A DNA stretch of 64,000 nucleotides from Euptelea pleiosperma (GCA_035048495.1 CM068551.1:17858248-17922247), one strand, 5' to 3'; positions 1 through 10,944 are shown, numbered from the stretch's first letter. The notes: generated by a model not told the origin, from the sequence alone. Numbers and translations: made by a program.

Positions 1-345
1 CTCTACCATTCCCTAAATATAAGAACCAATAGAAAAGGGGGGAAAATGACAAAAATTATAAGAAGGGGACATAGGTGACATTAAGTGAAAAGATAGAGAG
101 GACATTAAATGGAATAAATAAAAAAGAGGGAGGAGAAAGGGGGTACAAGTTTTTTGAACCTCACCCTAAATCCTACCCTATTGAGGTTACCCTAAAATAG
201 AGTGAACTGGGTTGGAGATGGTTTTTTATTTTTTCCACCGTATCTTAAGGGAATAGAGTTTAGGGTAGGGTTGGAGATGGTTTTTTTTATATTTTTCACC
301 CTATCTTAGGGAAGGAAATAGAGTTTAGGGTAGGTTTGGAGATGC
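1..345. repeat. MITE-like end with short tandem duplication
   Basis: About 65-bp units are repeated near 215-280 and 281-345. Each carries a CACC(C/G)TATCTTA core, then GAATAGAGTTTAGGGTAG and TTGGAGATG. The ending 'TTGGAGATGCTCTTA' is a terminal sequence common in plant MITEs. The left end lies outside the window. No coding potential is seen. Confidence 0.45.
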
Positions 346-349
346 TCTT

Positions 350-560
350 AAAGTAACTCTTCAATTGAAAAATCCCATTTTTCTGACTAATGTCAAGCGA
401 GTTTTGAGATGATTCAGCTAAGTCAATTGAGTCAAACCTTAGTAGCCACAAATCGAGTTTTTGCCCGAGTCTCCCTGAAATCTCACTCAATCGAGTCATC
501 TTAACTTAGTTCTGAGTTGACTCGTCGAGTTTTAAAATTATGCATAGGACAATATTACAA
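350..560. repeat. Repeat rich in GACTCG/CGAGTC
   Basis: A diverged inverted repeat built from CGAGTT, GACTCG and AGTCAA words. Its reverse complement resembles 11829-12235, which also starts TTTAAAACTCRWCGA, so both belong to one dispersed family. No target duplication could be defined. Confidence 0.35.
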
Positions 561-624
561 AGCTAGATAAGTTTAGAGGGGATCCATAATCACCAACTAA
601 AAAAAAACTATTATTCCTCAAGAA

Positions 625-1420
625 ATCAACATGATGAGATGATCTCAACCATCCGATTATTCCACTATCCTGGAGGGTACGTGTACAAAAATCTATAAAT
701 TCGTAAAATTAAAAAATAAAAATAAAAAGAAGGAAAGAAAAAGAAAAAGACTATAAATTGGATATTTGTGATCATCTGATGGATCCCCTAGGACCCAAAA
801 AATGGTGGGTATTGATCAATACAGTCAACAATATATCCCAGCCCTGGTATCAATAGAGTCACATATATAACAGATTATTTTACCGTTATTGGATCAAATG
901 GATAAGATCATTCGATCATGAATCGGTAATAATGCACATGATCGTGGTGGAGATGTGTTATAGTTTAATGTAACTGAGTTGCACTGAAACTATTCTCAAG
1001 AGAAAAAGAAAAGAAAAAGAGGTAAGAAATGGAAATCTCACATGTACCCAAGTCCTCCCCACAGCCACAGATAGTAGCAGACCACTGTGGTTGCTGAGAC
1101 CGATGATCGATATTCATTTTTGCTGAACACTGAAACATTGGTGCAACGTAAGAATTTAAAGACTGGATTTTCATATTTCATTAAGAGGAATGATATAGTA
1201 CTATGGCGCACTGCTGGATTACAATTGTATGTATATGCTCTCACTCACAGGTCCATCTATACGCCTGGTGGATCAAGCACCTCTTCTTTAAGTGTTGATC
1301 AAAATGGTTCACTGATTGGACGGTTAGGATTTCAATTAGTATAACCGAGAGAGAGAGGTGGAGCATATGGATATTGGTATGGTGCACCATACTACATCCA
1401 TCTTTGAAAAAAAAATGCTA
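625..1420 (-). repeat. Segmental duplication, copy 1 (block a)
   Basis: Colinear with 6030-6610: the run from 'GATGATCTCAACCATC' through the orphan PLAC8 exon to 'TATGGTGCACCATAC' aligns with small indels. The second block of the same duplication is at 2425-2690, so about 1 kb (including a family B element) entered this copy later. This copy lacks about 26 bp that hold the TATA box in the other copy. Confidence 0.8.
1042..1117 (-). pseudogene. Orphan first exon of a PLAC8-family gene
   Basis: Read on the minus strand from an ATG at 1117, 25 codons end with a GT splice donor (T|GTGAGA) at 1041. The peptide begins MNIDHRSQQPQWSAT and contains ICGCGEDLGT, closely matching the first exon of the PLAC8 gene at 6325-6250, including the phase-1 exit. 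No matching exon 2 or exon 3 is visible in 1-1040, so the gene is broken unless those exons lie beyond the left edge. The TATA box of the other copy is deleted here. The exon has no stop or frameshift, so the break is probably recent. Confidence 0.7.
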
Positions 1421-1473
1421 AAATGGTTGCCGGCTTCAAATGTAGGAAGCATCGATCTCTGGATTATTTTAAC

Positions 1474-1672
1474 CATGGTTTTAAAAACGACCGTTTAAAC
1501 GGTATTAAAGGACGTTTAAACCAAGGTTTAAAAAACGTCCGTTATAATGAAAAAACGGCCGTTATAATGGATTCGGACCTACCCCATTACGTTATGGACC
1601 GTTAAAACCCCCAGAAAATAACGGTAATGCCCCCAGTCCGTTTAACCGTTAAAACGGCCTCCTTTAAACCTT
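1474..1672. mobile_element. Family B MITE (Mutator-like), short copy
   Basis: Begins CATGGTTTTAAAA and ends CCTTTAAACCTT. It is flanked by near-identical 9-bp direct repeats, tattttaac (1465-1473) and gattttaac (1673-1681). The interior is dominated by AACGG/CCGTT words. At 199 bp it is about half the length of the other copies. Confidence 0.75.
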
Positions 1673-1681
1673 GATTTTAAC

Positions 1682-2424
1682 TAGCTACTGTATATTTATA
1701 CTTTTTATTTTTTGGTTTTTTTTGGAGACCTTTTACACTTAAATACCTTTTTCTTGAAAATAAAAATAAAATAATTGACATGTTGGTATGATGAAACATA
1801 GTAAAATCCTTAGACCCATTTATCATTTTTTGCCATTTTCCAAAAATGCCCTTGAAATATTTAATAATGCTGAATATAAACAAGGGCATTTTGGTCACTG
1901 TAGAATGGTTTCCCTCCTATAATGTTTTTCCTCTTTGTCTTTTTTAAAATTACGCAGGCTTGGCATGCCTCCCCACTAATATATATGGTACACATCCATG
2001 GAAGAACACAAAGCTAACCGAATTATAGTAAGAAATTTAATACATAATTCTATAAATCGATAAATAAGAAAATCTCCCGCCTTATGATTTTAAAACTATA
2101 GACCCCGTGCCAGGTTTTCGTTAAGTCGTCTGTGAGGATTATTTTCACATTGTGATCGGTTTAGTTGTTAAAAATAAGAAAAAAATTTATTTTACCAATA
2201 TTCCACGTACCAAAAAAAAAAAAAAAAATCCCGCACCCAAAAAAATTCCCGCAAACAGAAATACTAGAAGATGTTAGGTTATAGATGGGCCAATAGGATT
2301 ATACCGTGTCGTGCCGGCTTATATGCATTCTTAATATATTTTACTAATTTTATAAATATGAATTGTTTAATTATTGGAAATAAAATGATTAAGATGGATA
2401 TAACAAAGAGAATATTCCTTGATG
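1682..2424. other. AT-rich intergenic DNA
   Basis: Sits inside the first duplication copy and has no counterpart in the second. It contains poly-A and poly-T tracts (for example 2212-2228). I see no gene, splice structure or defined element. Confidence 0.5.
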
Positions 2425-2690
2425 CGTTGAGAAAAATTGTCATGACATGGACGGCAGTCCTAATTAATCAGGCCGGCCATGATCAGAAGTAGAATTTGAG
2501 AGGAGGTACGGTGGGCCCTTCTCATGTTTATTGGGTGTGCCTAAGCCGAGCGTAGATATTATCGTTTTGAATTGGGCCAGTCCAGTCCAGTCCAATCCAG
2601 TTTTAAGCACTTTGGGGATTCCAACTTCGCTATGGTTTCGTCGCTGCAAAGGGTGGATACGACCCTTCCCCTTGCATGACATGTGTGCCT
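2425..2690. repeat. Segmental duplication, copy 1 (block b)
   Basis: Colinear with 6610-6860. Shared landmarks in order are TGTCATGACATGGACGGC, GGCCGGCCA, GATCAGAAGTAGAATTT, GGTGGGCCCTTCTCATG and CCAGTTTTAAG. In this copy a CCAGT unit is repeated near 2576-2602. Confidence 0.75.
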
Positions 2691-2739
2691 AAACCTGCCC
2701 CAACCTACATAAATCTTCGATCATGGTTACGTTTAAATG

Positions 2740-3110
2740 ACAATAAAACTCAAGAACAATCAATATGAGCCACGTGGCATACTCTTAGAGGACTCTGACC
2801 GTATGGATGTTTGGCCAATCCCTAGGTGGACCTAAAAACCAAAACTCAGCCTGATTAGTGATTTAGACGTTGGATCTTTGTACCTCAAATGCTGCTCAAA
2901 TTCCCACAATTGAGATCAACCCATGAAAATAAGTTCAATCCAACGCCTATAAATCACTAATCAGGCTGATTCTTTGTTTGTAGGTTCACTTAGGGATTGG
3001 CCAAACATCCGTACGGTCAGAGTCCTCTAAGAGTGTGCCACGTAGCTCATATTGTGTCCTATAACAGGAGCCTGTCATTTTAGGGCGGTAACTCGAGCCT
3101 GAGCCTTTTC
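2740..3110. mobile_element. Family A MITE
   Basis: Inverted repeat with GCCACGTGGC near one end and GTGCCACGTAGC near the other. The core AATCAGCCTGATTAGTGATTT faces its complement. The right terminus (CAGGAGCCTGTCATTTTAG) matches the copy at 21570-21955; the left terminus looks truncated. Confidence 0.7.
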
Positions 3111-3230
3111 AAAAAGAATTTATTCTCTGAGAAGAATTGTCTTTAAGCCAAAGTCTATGATCCTTTTTGAAAAAGTATTTATTCTATGAAAATAATTTTT
3201 CAAGCCAAAGTATATAAAAAAATAAAATCA

Positions 3231-3460
3231 GTCCGTCTAGAGCTACACCCATTTCTTACATCCAGTTCTCACACCCGGAGGTGTGGCCCAAATGGAGATC
3301 AGGTTGGACAATCCAACCGCACAATGAGTTTTTCATCCTATGGTTACCCTCTAAACCTTTTACACTTAAATGAGCTCAATGTATGGTTGGATTGTCCAAT
3401 ATGATCTCTATGTGGACCCCACATCCCGGTGTAAGAAATGGGTGTAGCTCTAGATGGACT
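3231..3460. mobile_element. Family F foldback MITE
   Basis: Two arms of roughly 105 bp face each other. The left arm holds CTAGAGCTACACCCATTTC and TTGGACAATCCAACCG; the right arm is their complement with a few indels. Related pieces occur at 7140-7283 and 7780-7850. Confidence 0.75.
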
Positions 3461-3534
3461 CAAAAATCATTGCATGAAAGTCATTTTCCAAGTCAAAAAT
3501 ACTTTTATTTTATGTTATATTGCAAGTTCAATGC

Positions 3535-3938
3535 AAGGTTTAAAGGAGGCCGTTTTAACGGTTAAACAGACTGGGGGCGTTACCGTTTAAATGGCTGTTA
3601 AAATGGATTGAAACGGTCAGGGGCAAAAATGGAAAAAATGGTAAAAAAAATAGAATTAAACGGATTTTAACGGAAAAAACACGGAAAAAGTGGCGCTGAA
3701 ATTCAAATTTTGAAATTTGAAAATTAAAAAAAAAGGGAATTTAACGGATTTTAACGGAAATTAAACGGATTTTAACGGAATTAAACGGTTTTAACGGCCG
3801 TTTTTTTCACAAATTTTTTTGAAATTAAAAGGCTGTTTAAACGATTTTAACGGCCGTTTTTTTCAAAACTGATAAAACGGGTTTAAATGGAAATGGGCTT
3901 GGGGCGTTACCGTTTAAACGGCCGTTTTTAAAACCATG
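3535..3938. mobile_element. Family B MITE (Mutator-like)
   Basis: 404 bp, starts AAGGTTTAAAGG and ends TTTTAAAACCATG. Flanking 9-bp direct repeats are gttcaatgc (3526-3534) and gttcaatga (3939-3947). The interior is a dense array of TTTTAACGG and its complement. Confidence 0.85.
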
Positions 3939-3989
3939 GTTCAATGAAGTAACCAGCAAAGGAACCCCCCTCTAAGAGAACATAAAATT

Positions 3990-4620
3990 ATTTTATATTA
4001 ATTAGGAGAACGCCATGTAAGATGCACGTGCATCTTACATGTGGCACGCTCGAAGACATCACTGACCGTATCAATGTTTGGCCCATCTCTAGCCTATATG
4101 CAAAAAAATCAGCTTGACTATTGATTTTTAAGGATTTGATTGGAGTCGTTTTCATGGGTTGATTTTTAACCATGGATTTCAAGCATTATTTGCGGTACTC
4201 AGATCCAAAGGTTTGAAATAACTAATCAGACTGATATTTGGGAGTAAAACTTCGATGACAGGGACCTGTCATCGAAGAAGATGACAGGGCAGCAGATCAC
4301 GGCACCTGGATTTTGTACGGTTGGACCACCTCGGCCTCACCCCACACGTACACAAGTGAGTGTTTTGGCAAAAAGCACTCAAGTACTCACCTGGGTACGT
4401 GTGTGGTGAGGCCGAGGTGACCAGTCCGTACAAAATACATGTGCCGAAATCTGCTGACAGGCGATGACAGGGCTTGGTCATCAAAGTTTTATCCATATCG
4501 GTATATAGGTCCACCTAAGAATGGGACAAACATCCATAAGGTCAGTGGTCTCTAAGAGTGTGCCACGTGGCTTATACTATTGTCCCTCATCAACGTGGGC
4601 GTGCACAACCTGAACTGTGA
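3990..4620. mobile_element. Family A-related element with nested foldback and palindrome
   Basis: Family A landmarks flank the block: GACCGTATCAATGTTTGGCC on the left and AACATCCATAAGGTCAGTGG with GTGCCACGTGGC on the right. Into this are set a 28-bp perfect palindrome at 4014-4041 and an independent 165-bp foldback at 4291-4455. The block is therefore composite. Confidence 0.6.
4291..4455. mobile_element. Short foldback MITE inside a family A element
   Basis: Starts AGCAGATCACGGCACCTG and ends with the complement of AGCAGATTTCGGCACATG. Arms of about 70 bp include TTTTGTACGG and ACCTCGGCCTCACC, with a loop of only about 20 bp. Short direct repeats, gacagggc and gacaggcg, flank it and probably mark the insertion. 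Confidence 0.7.
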
Positions 4621-4621
4621 A

Positions 4622-5290
4622 GGGACATTTTAATGAGAGAAGGTTTTACCTTTGAAAGTAGTGAGGCCTCTAATTGTGTCACATGTGTGGCACTATGGGT
4701 TGTTAATTTCTTTATAATAGTATAGATATATTCTTTTTATTTTTAATGACTAAATGGATTAAAAAAAAAAAGTTTTCTTACCGAAACGGGTTCATGCAAT
4801 TGATCGATGGGTGCAGCATATATACAGCCATAATGTCCTCTCCTTTCTAGAAGGATTAGCGTACATGACGATAACTTATTCGAATCGAAAATTAAAGAAT
4901 AAAAAAAATATAAAATCAGTCATCCCTCCAAGATCTTCTTCATCAAGAACGTCGAATAGAAAAACCAACGTAGAGGATCATCAGTTGAGCTAAGATCTCA
5001 TCTATGCATTGATGGGGGCATTGGTACTGAATGTGGAACATTTGGTGGACCAATTGGTGGGCCAATCCAACCTGATATACACATATTATGTTAGTCCTTC
5101 TGTAGTAAGAAAAAGAACACGAATGAGAACCAGCAAAGACCATGATTTCACACGTTTAACGTGTCAAGGTAAGGGTTTCAATAATTATCTTAAAAGGATG
5201 TCAATATAAACCAAAAAACGTAGTGTTTTTCAATTTGCGCTTACTCCATTTTTTGGTTGCGTTTTAGGCCAATGTTTTCGCCAAAATGAT
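4622..5290. other. Intergenic DNA downstream of the PLAC8 gene
   Basis: No coding region or clear repeat is seen. It contains the 3' flank of the minus-strand PLAC8 gene. No single polyadenylation signal stands out. Confidence 0.4.
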
Positions 5291-5291
5291 C

Positions 5292-6325
5292 TTAAAACAG
5301 TGTTTGTGCAAAACCTTTATAAGGGTCCAAGCCCCGGTTCTTCAGTTCGGCGTGTTCTTGACATAGAGCACAAGCTTCGCAGCAATAATGAACGCAACAA
5401 TCACAACAAGGCTCTTCCGGTAGACGGAATTTAGCTCGCAATTTATCTCTGTACATGCACGCGTAGAGCCAATGACAATTAATCACCATCAACGCCCCGT
5501 AAATGCAACCTTGCACCACGCACGCTGTCGGTGGCGAGCCAAAGAAGCAAACAAGCATGAAATGAATGAATATTTTGTACAAAAAAAAAAATCTATATTT
5601 GGTTAATCTCTCAATTTTTCAATGGGCTAGATGATAATGTGATTCCGAGAAATTTTTCGATGTGGTGCATTTTTTCGACCCAGTGAAGTGCCATCATCAG
5701 TGAAAATATTATAATTTTTTGGAATGTTCTCCTATCAAATCCTGTGGGGCTCACTCTGCGATGAACAGATGGCGGCATCGACATCATCAAGCATGATTTG
5801 GCCCTACACTTAAATTGGATTTCTGTGTGTTACAGTAATGGTTGTATACTCACAGCCCTCTCCTTCATCCAATATTTCCGCATTTTGGCCAAATGTGATG
5901 CATGGGAGACAACATGTTATGATACCTGCAACACATTATCAACTTGTTATGTTAGTAATTATTAAATTTGAAAAAAACAATTCATTTAAAATGCACAAAA
6001 TCTAATTTGGAAATTTTGTAAATCGCGCGATTTGATAAGATGATCTCAACCATCTGATTATTCAACTATCAAGCCCAGTATTGATTAATACAGTCACATT
6101 TATAGCAGATAATCAAATGGCTAAGATCGTTCAATCATGAATCGGTAATAATGCACGTGATCGTGGGGGGGGGAGATGTGTTGTAATTTAGTGTAACTGA
6201 CTTGCACTGAAACTATTCTCAAGAGAAAAAGAAGAAATGGAAATCTTACAGATACCCAAGTCGTTCCCGCAGTCGCACAAGTTAGCAGACCACTGTGGTT
6301 GGTGAGAGCGATGATCAATCTCCAT
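5292..6325 (-). CDS. PLAC8 / plant cadmium resistance (PCR)-type small cysteine-rich membrane protein
   Basis: Three exons read on the minus strand: 6325-6250 (76 nt), 5925-5854 (72 nt) and 5524-5292 (233 nt). Introns are GT-AG with phases 1 and 1, and together the exons give 126 residues ending at TAA 5294-5292. Exon 1 contains WSANLCDCGND. Exon 2 contains TCCLPCITFGQNAEIL. Exon 3 contains YRDKLRAKF, PEEPCCDCCVH and CEACALCQE, then ELKNRGLDP. These are the ordered hallmarks of the PLAC8 domain in PCR and cell-number-regulator proteins, which sit in the plasma membrane and affect divalent metal handling or organ size. The usual CPC triplet reads LPC here, and the N terminus is short. The exon 3 start at CAG|CG was chosen because it restores the conserved serine-cysteine spacing; an alternative acceptor at 5509 is possible. 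The actual substrate is unknown. Confidence 0.85.
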
Positions 6326-6860
6326 GATTGCTGAACACTGAGAGTTTGGTGCAACGTAAGAATTTAAAGACTGGATTTTGAAATTTCTTTAAGAGGAATG
6401 ATATTGTATGGCGCACTACTATATATATGCTCCGCTACATCTAACATTACAATTGTATGCGTGTGCTCACTCACAAGTCCATTGATCGATACACCTGATG
6501 GATCAACCACCTTGATCAAAATGGTTCATTGATCGGACGGTTAGGATTGCAATTAGTATAATGGAGAGGTGGAGGATATGGACGTTAGTATGGTGCACCA
6601 TACAACCATTACCCTCTCATTCAATAGAATTGTCATGACATGGACGGCAGTTCTAATCTGTCCTAATTGGCCGGCCAAGATCAGAAGTAGAATTTTAAGA
6701 ATGTCTACGTACGGTGGGCCCTTCTCATGCGTATTGGGTGTGCCTGGGCCTAGATATTATCAATTTTGAGTCCAATCCAGTTTTAAGGACTTTGGGGAGT
6801 CCAACTTGGCTATGGTTTCATCGCTGTGATATGACCCTCCCCTTGCAGTTACATGATAGT
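6030..6860 (-). repeat. Segmental duplication, copy 2
   Basis: Uninterrupted counterpart of 625-1420 plus 2425-2690. It contains exon 1, the promoter and upstream flank of the PLAC8 gene. Since it has no insert between the two blocks, it shows the ancestral arrangement. Confidence 0.8.
6418..6428 (-). promoter_or_regulatory. Probable TATA box of the PLAC8 gene
   Basis: On the minus strand GCATATATATAG lies about 95 bp upstream of the ATG at 6325, a normal plant spacing once a short 5' leader is allowed. The duplicate locus near 1210 lacks this stretch. Assigned from position and motif only. Confidence 0.5.
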
Positions 6861-6869
6861 TTATCAGAA

Positions 6870-7090
6870 CTTATTTTGAAAATATGGACCCGGCCCCAAG
6901 CTCTATTTAAAGCACGGCCCAGGTCTGTCCATAGGTCAAGTTGAGCCTCAGGCCTCCCCTTTAGATTTCGGTCCGGCCCGAGCCCAACCCGAAGGTAAAT
7001 CGGGCTACGCTGCCCTGACCCAAGGCCTGGAAAAAGGCCAAGTTTTTGGGCCAGGCCCGGACCGGACCGGTTTACATCCCTAGCTAATAT
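6870..7090. repeat. GGCCCGG/CCGGACC-rich dispersed repeat end
   Basis: A GC-rich island with repeated CCGGCCC, GGCCCAGG and GGACCGGACC words, ending GGTTTACATCCCTA. This word pattern with a 'ACATCCCTA' border is a familiar dispersed plant repeat; a weaker relative is at 38915-39085 in PHO1 intron 8. An open frame across it is low-complexity and is not called as a gene. Confidence 0.45.
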
Positions 7091-7139
7091 GTCAAAATTG
7101 GAACCAAATTTTATAAATGTGGGTTGAACCATGGTCTAT

Positions 7140-7283
7140 GTGGGTCCCACCATCGGATGTAAGAATAGGGTGTAACTGTAAACGGACACTTTTTCAGTTA
7201 AGAGTCCGCCCATTTCTTACACCAGGTGGTGGGGCCCACATAAAGATCTTGTTGGATAATACAACCGCACAGTGAGTTTTTCC
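7140..7283. mobile_element. Family F MITE, left part (interrupted)
   Basis: Carries TGTAAGAATAGGGTGTA and its inverted partner CGCCCATTTCTTACACCA, plus CAACCGCACAGTGAGTTTTT as in the copy at 3231. The family B element at 7284 interrupts it; the flank continues after 7675. Confidence 0.6.
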
Positions 7284-7675
7284 AAGGTTTAAAAGGGACC
7301 ATTATAACGGTATAACAGACTGGGGGCGTTACCGTTTTTTCCATTATAATGGAAAAAAAACTCTCAGGGCAAAAACGGAAAAAAATGGGGAAATAATGGA
7401 AAAAAAACGGAAAATATGGCGCTGAAATTCAAATTTTGAATTTTAAAATTAGAATTTCAAAAATGGAAAATAACGGAAAAAAATGGAATATAACAAAAAA
7501 TAACGAAAATAACAACCATTTTTTTCACAAAATTTTCCAGAAAATAACGGTCGTTATTTTCGTTATAACGGCCGTTATTTTCTGGTCGTTTTAACGGTCC
7601 ATAACGTAACGAGGTAGGTCCGGATCCGTTATAACGGCCGTTATTTTCGTTATAACGGCCATTTTTTAAACCTTG
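7284..7675. mobile_element. Family B MITE (Mutator-like)
   Basis: 392 bp, AAGGTTTAAAAGGG to TTTTTTAAACCTTG, inserted in a family F element. The 9-bp flanks are agtttttcc (7275-7283) and agtttttca (7676-7684), one mismatch. Confidence 0.85.
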
Positions 7676-8003
7676 AGTTTTTCATAGTATGGTTAATCTC
7701 CTTACAAAAAATCAGGACATTTTGACATTACCAACCTCATGAAAATTTGACTTTAATTTGAAAAATCCAGACCATCAAATTAACAAGTCCCGGTGCCAGT
7801 GGTAGAGCCCACATAGAAATAATGTTGGACAATCCAACCGCACAATTTCGATATTCCTATCGTCGTGAAAAATTGACTTTAATTTGAAAAATCCACCCAT
7901 CCAATCAAACCACTATGTTGGATAAATTTTTGATATGGTTAGCATGGACTGATTTTTGTTGATGACGATCATCAAGGTAAGGAAAACTATATATGGTTGG
8001 ATT

Positions 8004-8200
8004 CATGGTTTAAAAAATAGCGGTTATAAAGAAAATAACGGCCATTGTAACGGATTTGGACCTCCCCCGTTGCATTATGTACCGTTTTAATGCTCAGAAA
8101 ATAACAGCCATTATTTTCTTTATAACGGCCGTTATAACGACAGTTATTTTCTAAAAACAATTTGTTAAAAAACGTCCGTTATTTCTGTTATATATTTTTA
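8004..8200. mobile_element. Family B MITE, truncated
   Basis: Begins CATGGTTTAAAAAATAG and shows the TAACGG/CCGTTA interior, but the expected right terminus is missing and the sequence fades into AT-rich DNA near 8200. Confidence 0.6.
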
Positions 8201-8870
8201 ATTTACTCTTAATATATATATCACATTTTAATGCTGCCCTACCTAACTTAGTTCTCTCTCATTTAACGTGTTTTTCAGTTTCACGCATTCACCATTTTGC
8301 TGTTGACAGGCAAATCTTGTATGACAAATCACACACCACATATACTGCTCTAATGGATGTCATGCATGCATCTGTGATTTCCTTTTCAAGAGAGAAATCC
8401 TCAAATTACAAGTTCCCTATAAAATTAGAGGAGGGCAACAGGGCACAACCTATGAGTCTCAAGCCGCCATTCTTTTCTAAAAGATATCTTGTCAAGAAGG
8501 GGCAAACTTTAGTATTTTTACCACGATCAACATCGCACCCGCGGGCCTGTTCCGCAATTCAATCCTGTGACCCTTGGCTCTAACGGCAATCGACTTCACA
8601 CTCGCAGGCCGCCTCTACCGGCGCACTTAAGGAGCCGCATGAGATCTCACTCTCTGTCCTTAAATACTATGGTGGACAAGAGCTCTTTACTGCCTTCCAG
8701 TTGAAATATTGGAGGAAACTAAATGTTGAATGTTCGTAGGGACTAAGTCAGGTAAGTGTGTTTGGTTTTGATTTTTTTCAGACTTCTTACACTAAAATTT
8801 GAAAATTCACAGTTTTTTTATTCTTTAAAATCACTCTCGTTACAAATTACGTGCAGGGTTGTCTCTACCA
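8201..8870. other. Intergenic DNA
   Basis: No supported gene or element. An 88-codon open frame at 8317-8583 has no recognisable motif and no splice context. Confidence 0.4.
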
Positions 8871-9755
8871 TAAGGCGATTAAGGTGGTTGCCTTAGGCCC
8901 AGGTGAAAGAAGGCCCCAGCCCACTAACCACATAGATGTTTAGCCCACCCTTCTTGGATATACAAACCAAAAATTAATCTGATTGGTTATCTCTAGCCAT
9001 AGATTTTACTACTTTTTAAGATTGATTATAACCATTGGATTCAACAATGTTTTTCTAGATAATAAATCCAATCGCTAGAAATCATAAATAAAGTTGATTT
9101 TTAGTGTGTTTATCCACTAATAGGTGGGCTGAACATCCACGCAGTCATTTGGCCCAAAAAATGATCTATGTAGAGCCGTGAGAGGGGACTACGGAAGGGA
9201 AGTCCTCTGCATCTAAATTTTTTCCCTCACTTTTGATTATCATGAATAGGGAAAAAATTTAGATGCTGAGGACTTTAGACGCACTTGATGCAGAGGCGTC
9301 TCATGGCCCTACATGGTTCATTTGTTTGGGCCCATTAACCGCATGGATGTTTACCCCACCCCTTGGTGGATATGTATACCCAAAATCAGCTTGGTTGATA
9401 ATTTCTATCCATTGGATTAAGTGCCCAAAAAATATGTAAAAAATGTGCTTGAATCCAAAGGTTACAATCAATTCTAAAAAAGTCCTAAAATCTATGGCTG
9501 GATAAAATCAATGAGACTGATTTGTTGTATATATATCCACCAAGGGGCGAAGTAAACATCCATGCGGCTTGTAGGCCCAAAAAAAATGAGGTATGTAGGG
9601 CCACAAGACCCCTCTGCATCCACTGCATCAAAAGTCCTCTGCATCAAAAAAAAATTCCGATGAATAGTTGTTAAATAAGATTTTTTTACTATATATATTA
9701 ATATATTAAATATAAAAAAAAAGGCCTGAGGTTTTCACCTTAGGCCTTAACATGC
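8871..9755. repeat. Family C MITE cluster
   Basis: Two or more copies lie head to tail. Each carries CACATGGATGTTTAGCCCACC-like and ATTTCTAGCCATTGGATT-like words, and the cluster is bounded by inverted GGCCTTAGGC-type ends (CTACCATAAGGCGATTAAGG on the left, CACCTTAGGCCTTA on the right). Segments starting AAAAAATTTAGATGCAGAGGA recur at 15597, 20550 and 24700. Confidence 0.55.
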
Positions 9756-9970
9756 AACCCGGCCGATTGAACCGATGATCCGGCTGACCCAGACACGGGT
9801 TGAACCAGTGACCCATGGTGATCCACCAACGGTCGGGCAAAACATTTATGGGTCAGTGCATGGGCCCCAAAGGGTTGCCATGTTGTGGGTTGACCCAATA
9901 GACCTGGTGGTTAAACGGGTGACCCAGTGAACCAGTCCCTTGACCGGTTCGATAACCGGTCCGGGTATGA
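9756..9970. repeat. GACCGGTTCGATAACCGGT-type repeat end
   Basis: Contains CCGGCCGATTGAACC, GGGTTGACCCAATAG and the near-palindrome ACCGGTTCGATAACCGGT. This pattern is typical of a dispersed plant repeat terminus. No gene is seen. Confidence 0.35.
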
Positions 9971-10661
9971 AAACATTGAGTGGCATTGCATTGCTTGCTT
10001 TCATTCCTCTTCATATTTTGCTCCAATTTTCCTAATGCTTTTCCTGAGAGTGGGACCTGATTTTTGTCCTCGCTCACATTTAATACATTTTACAGGGAAA
10101 TCATCACCAGCGGCCGAGAACTTCATTATAAGCTTTGACTAGTTGCGCTTAAAATTTCCGGTTGGAAAATAAGATGAAAGAAAGTGTAAACGCAACTCTT
10201 GCAGACCCTACTTGCAAATAGAGAGAAAACTTATTAGTGAGAGCTACAGTAGCATATGATCCATCATTGGCGCCTCAAGGCAATGCACTCCGGGCTCAGA
10301 AGCACCAGAACCTGTTGTAGCTGCATTTGATCCTCGAATGGAAATACCAGCGAAAAGGCTCTTAGATCAAATGCCTCTCTAAACCTCCAATGGGAGCTAC
10401 AAAGCCAGGAGAACCAAGCTATGGACACCTCTTGATTTCTCATCGTCTAGACCCTCGGATCGTGCTACACCCAATTCGGTTACTAATTTCAATAACCATA
10501 TTGTATTTTGAATTTTGAATTCTTTCCTTGATGTTCTTTTTGATTATATTGATTGTAATTGATTGGGTTCATCTCTGAAAATCAGGGATCTTATGGCTAC
10601 AGAAATTGTATAAATCTCTTTAATCAGTTCGTGAATATTCAAGGAAAATTGATTCCCTTTA
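9971..10661. other. Low-repeat intergenic DNA
   Basis: No gene, splice structure or repeat that I can define. Short open frames here lack motifs. Confidence 0.4.
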
Positions 10662-10898
10662 GGGCGTGTTTGATTGTACAGAAAGTTTTCCCGAGAAAAT
10701 AAATTTGGAAAATGCCTTGAATGGTTGATTGATTGCAAGTGAGAACACATATTTTTTAGATGGAAATGAATTTTCACCTATCTGGTTTAAATGGTTTGGT
10801 AGGAAAAATTATACAAATTTAAAATGGCTATCTAACAATGGACAGTTGTGTTTTCCCAAGAAAAATGCAATTTTCCCACTTGGCAATCAAACACGCCC
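10662..10898. mobile_element. Tourist-like (PIF/Harbinger) MITE
   Basis: 237 bp with 15-bp inverted ends, GGGCGTGTTTGATTG and CAATCAAACACGCCC, and a 3-bp TTA direct repeat on both sides (10659-10661 and 10899-10901). Size, TTA duplication and terminus fit the Tourist class. Confidence 0.85.
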
Positions 10899-10944
10899 TT
10901 ATGGGATCAAAGCTCTTCAAGTTGTAGCGCTATTGGCCGTTTAG

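Noticed and set aside
6818..7132. 104-codon minus-strand frame
   Set aside because: Overlaps a GGCCCGG-rich dispersed repeat and part of the duplication flank; low-complexity peptide.
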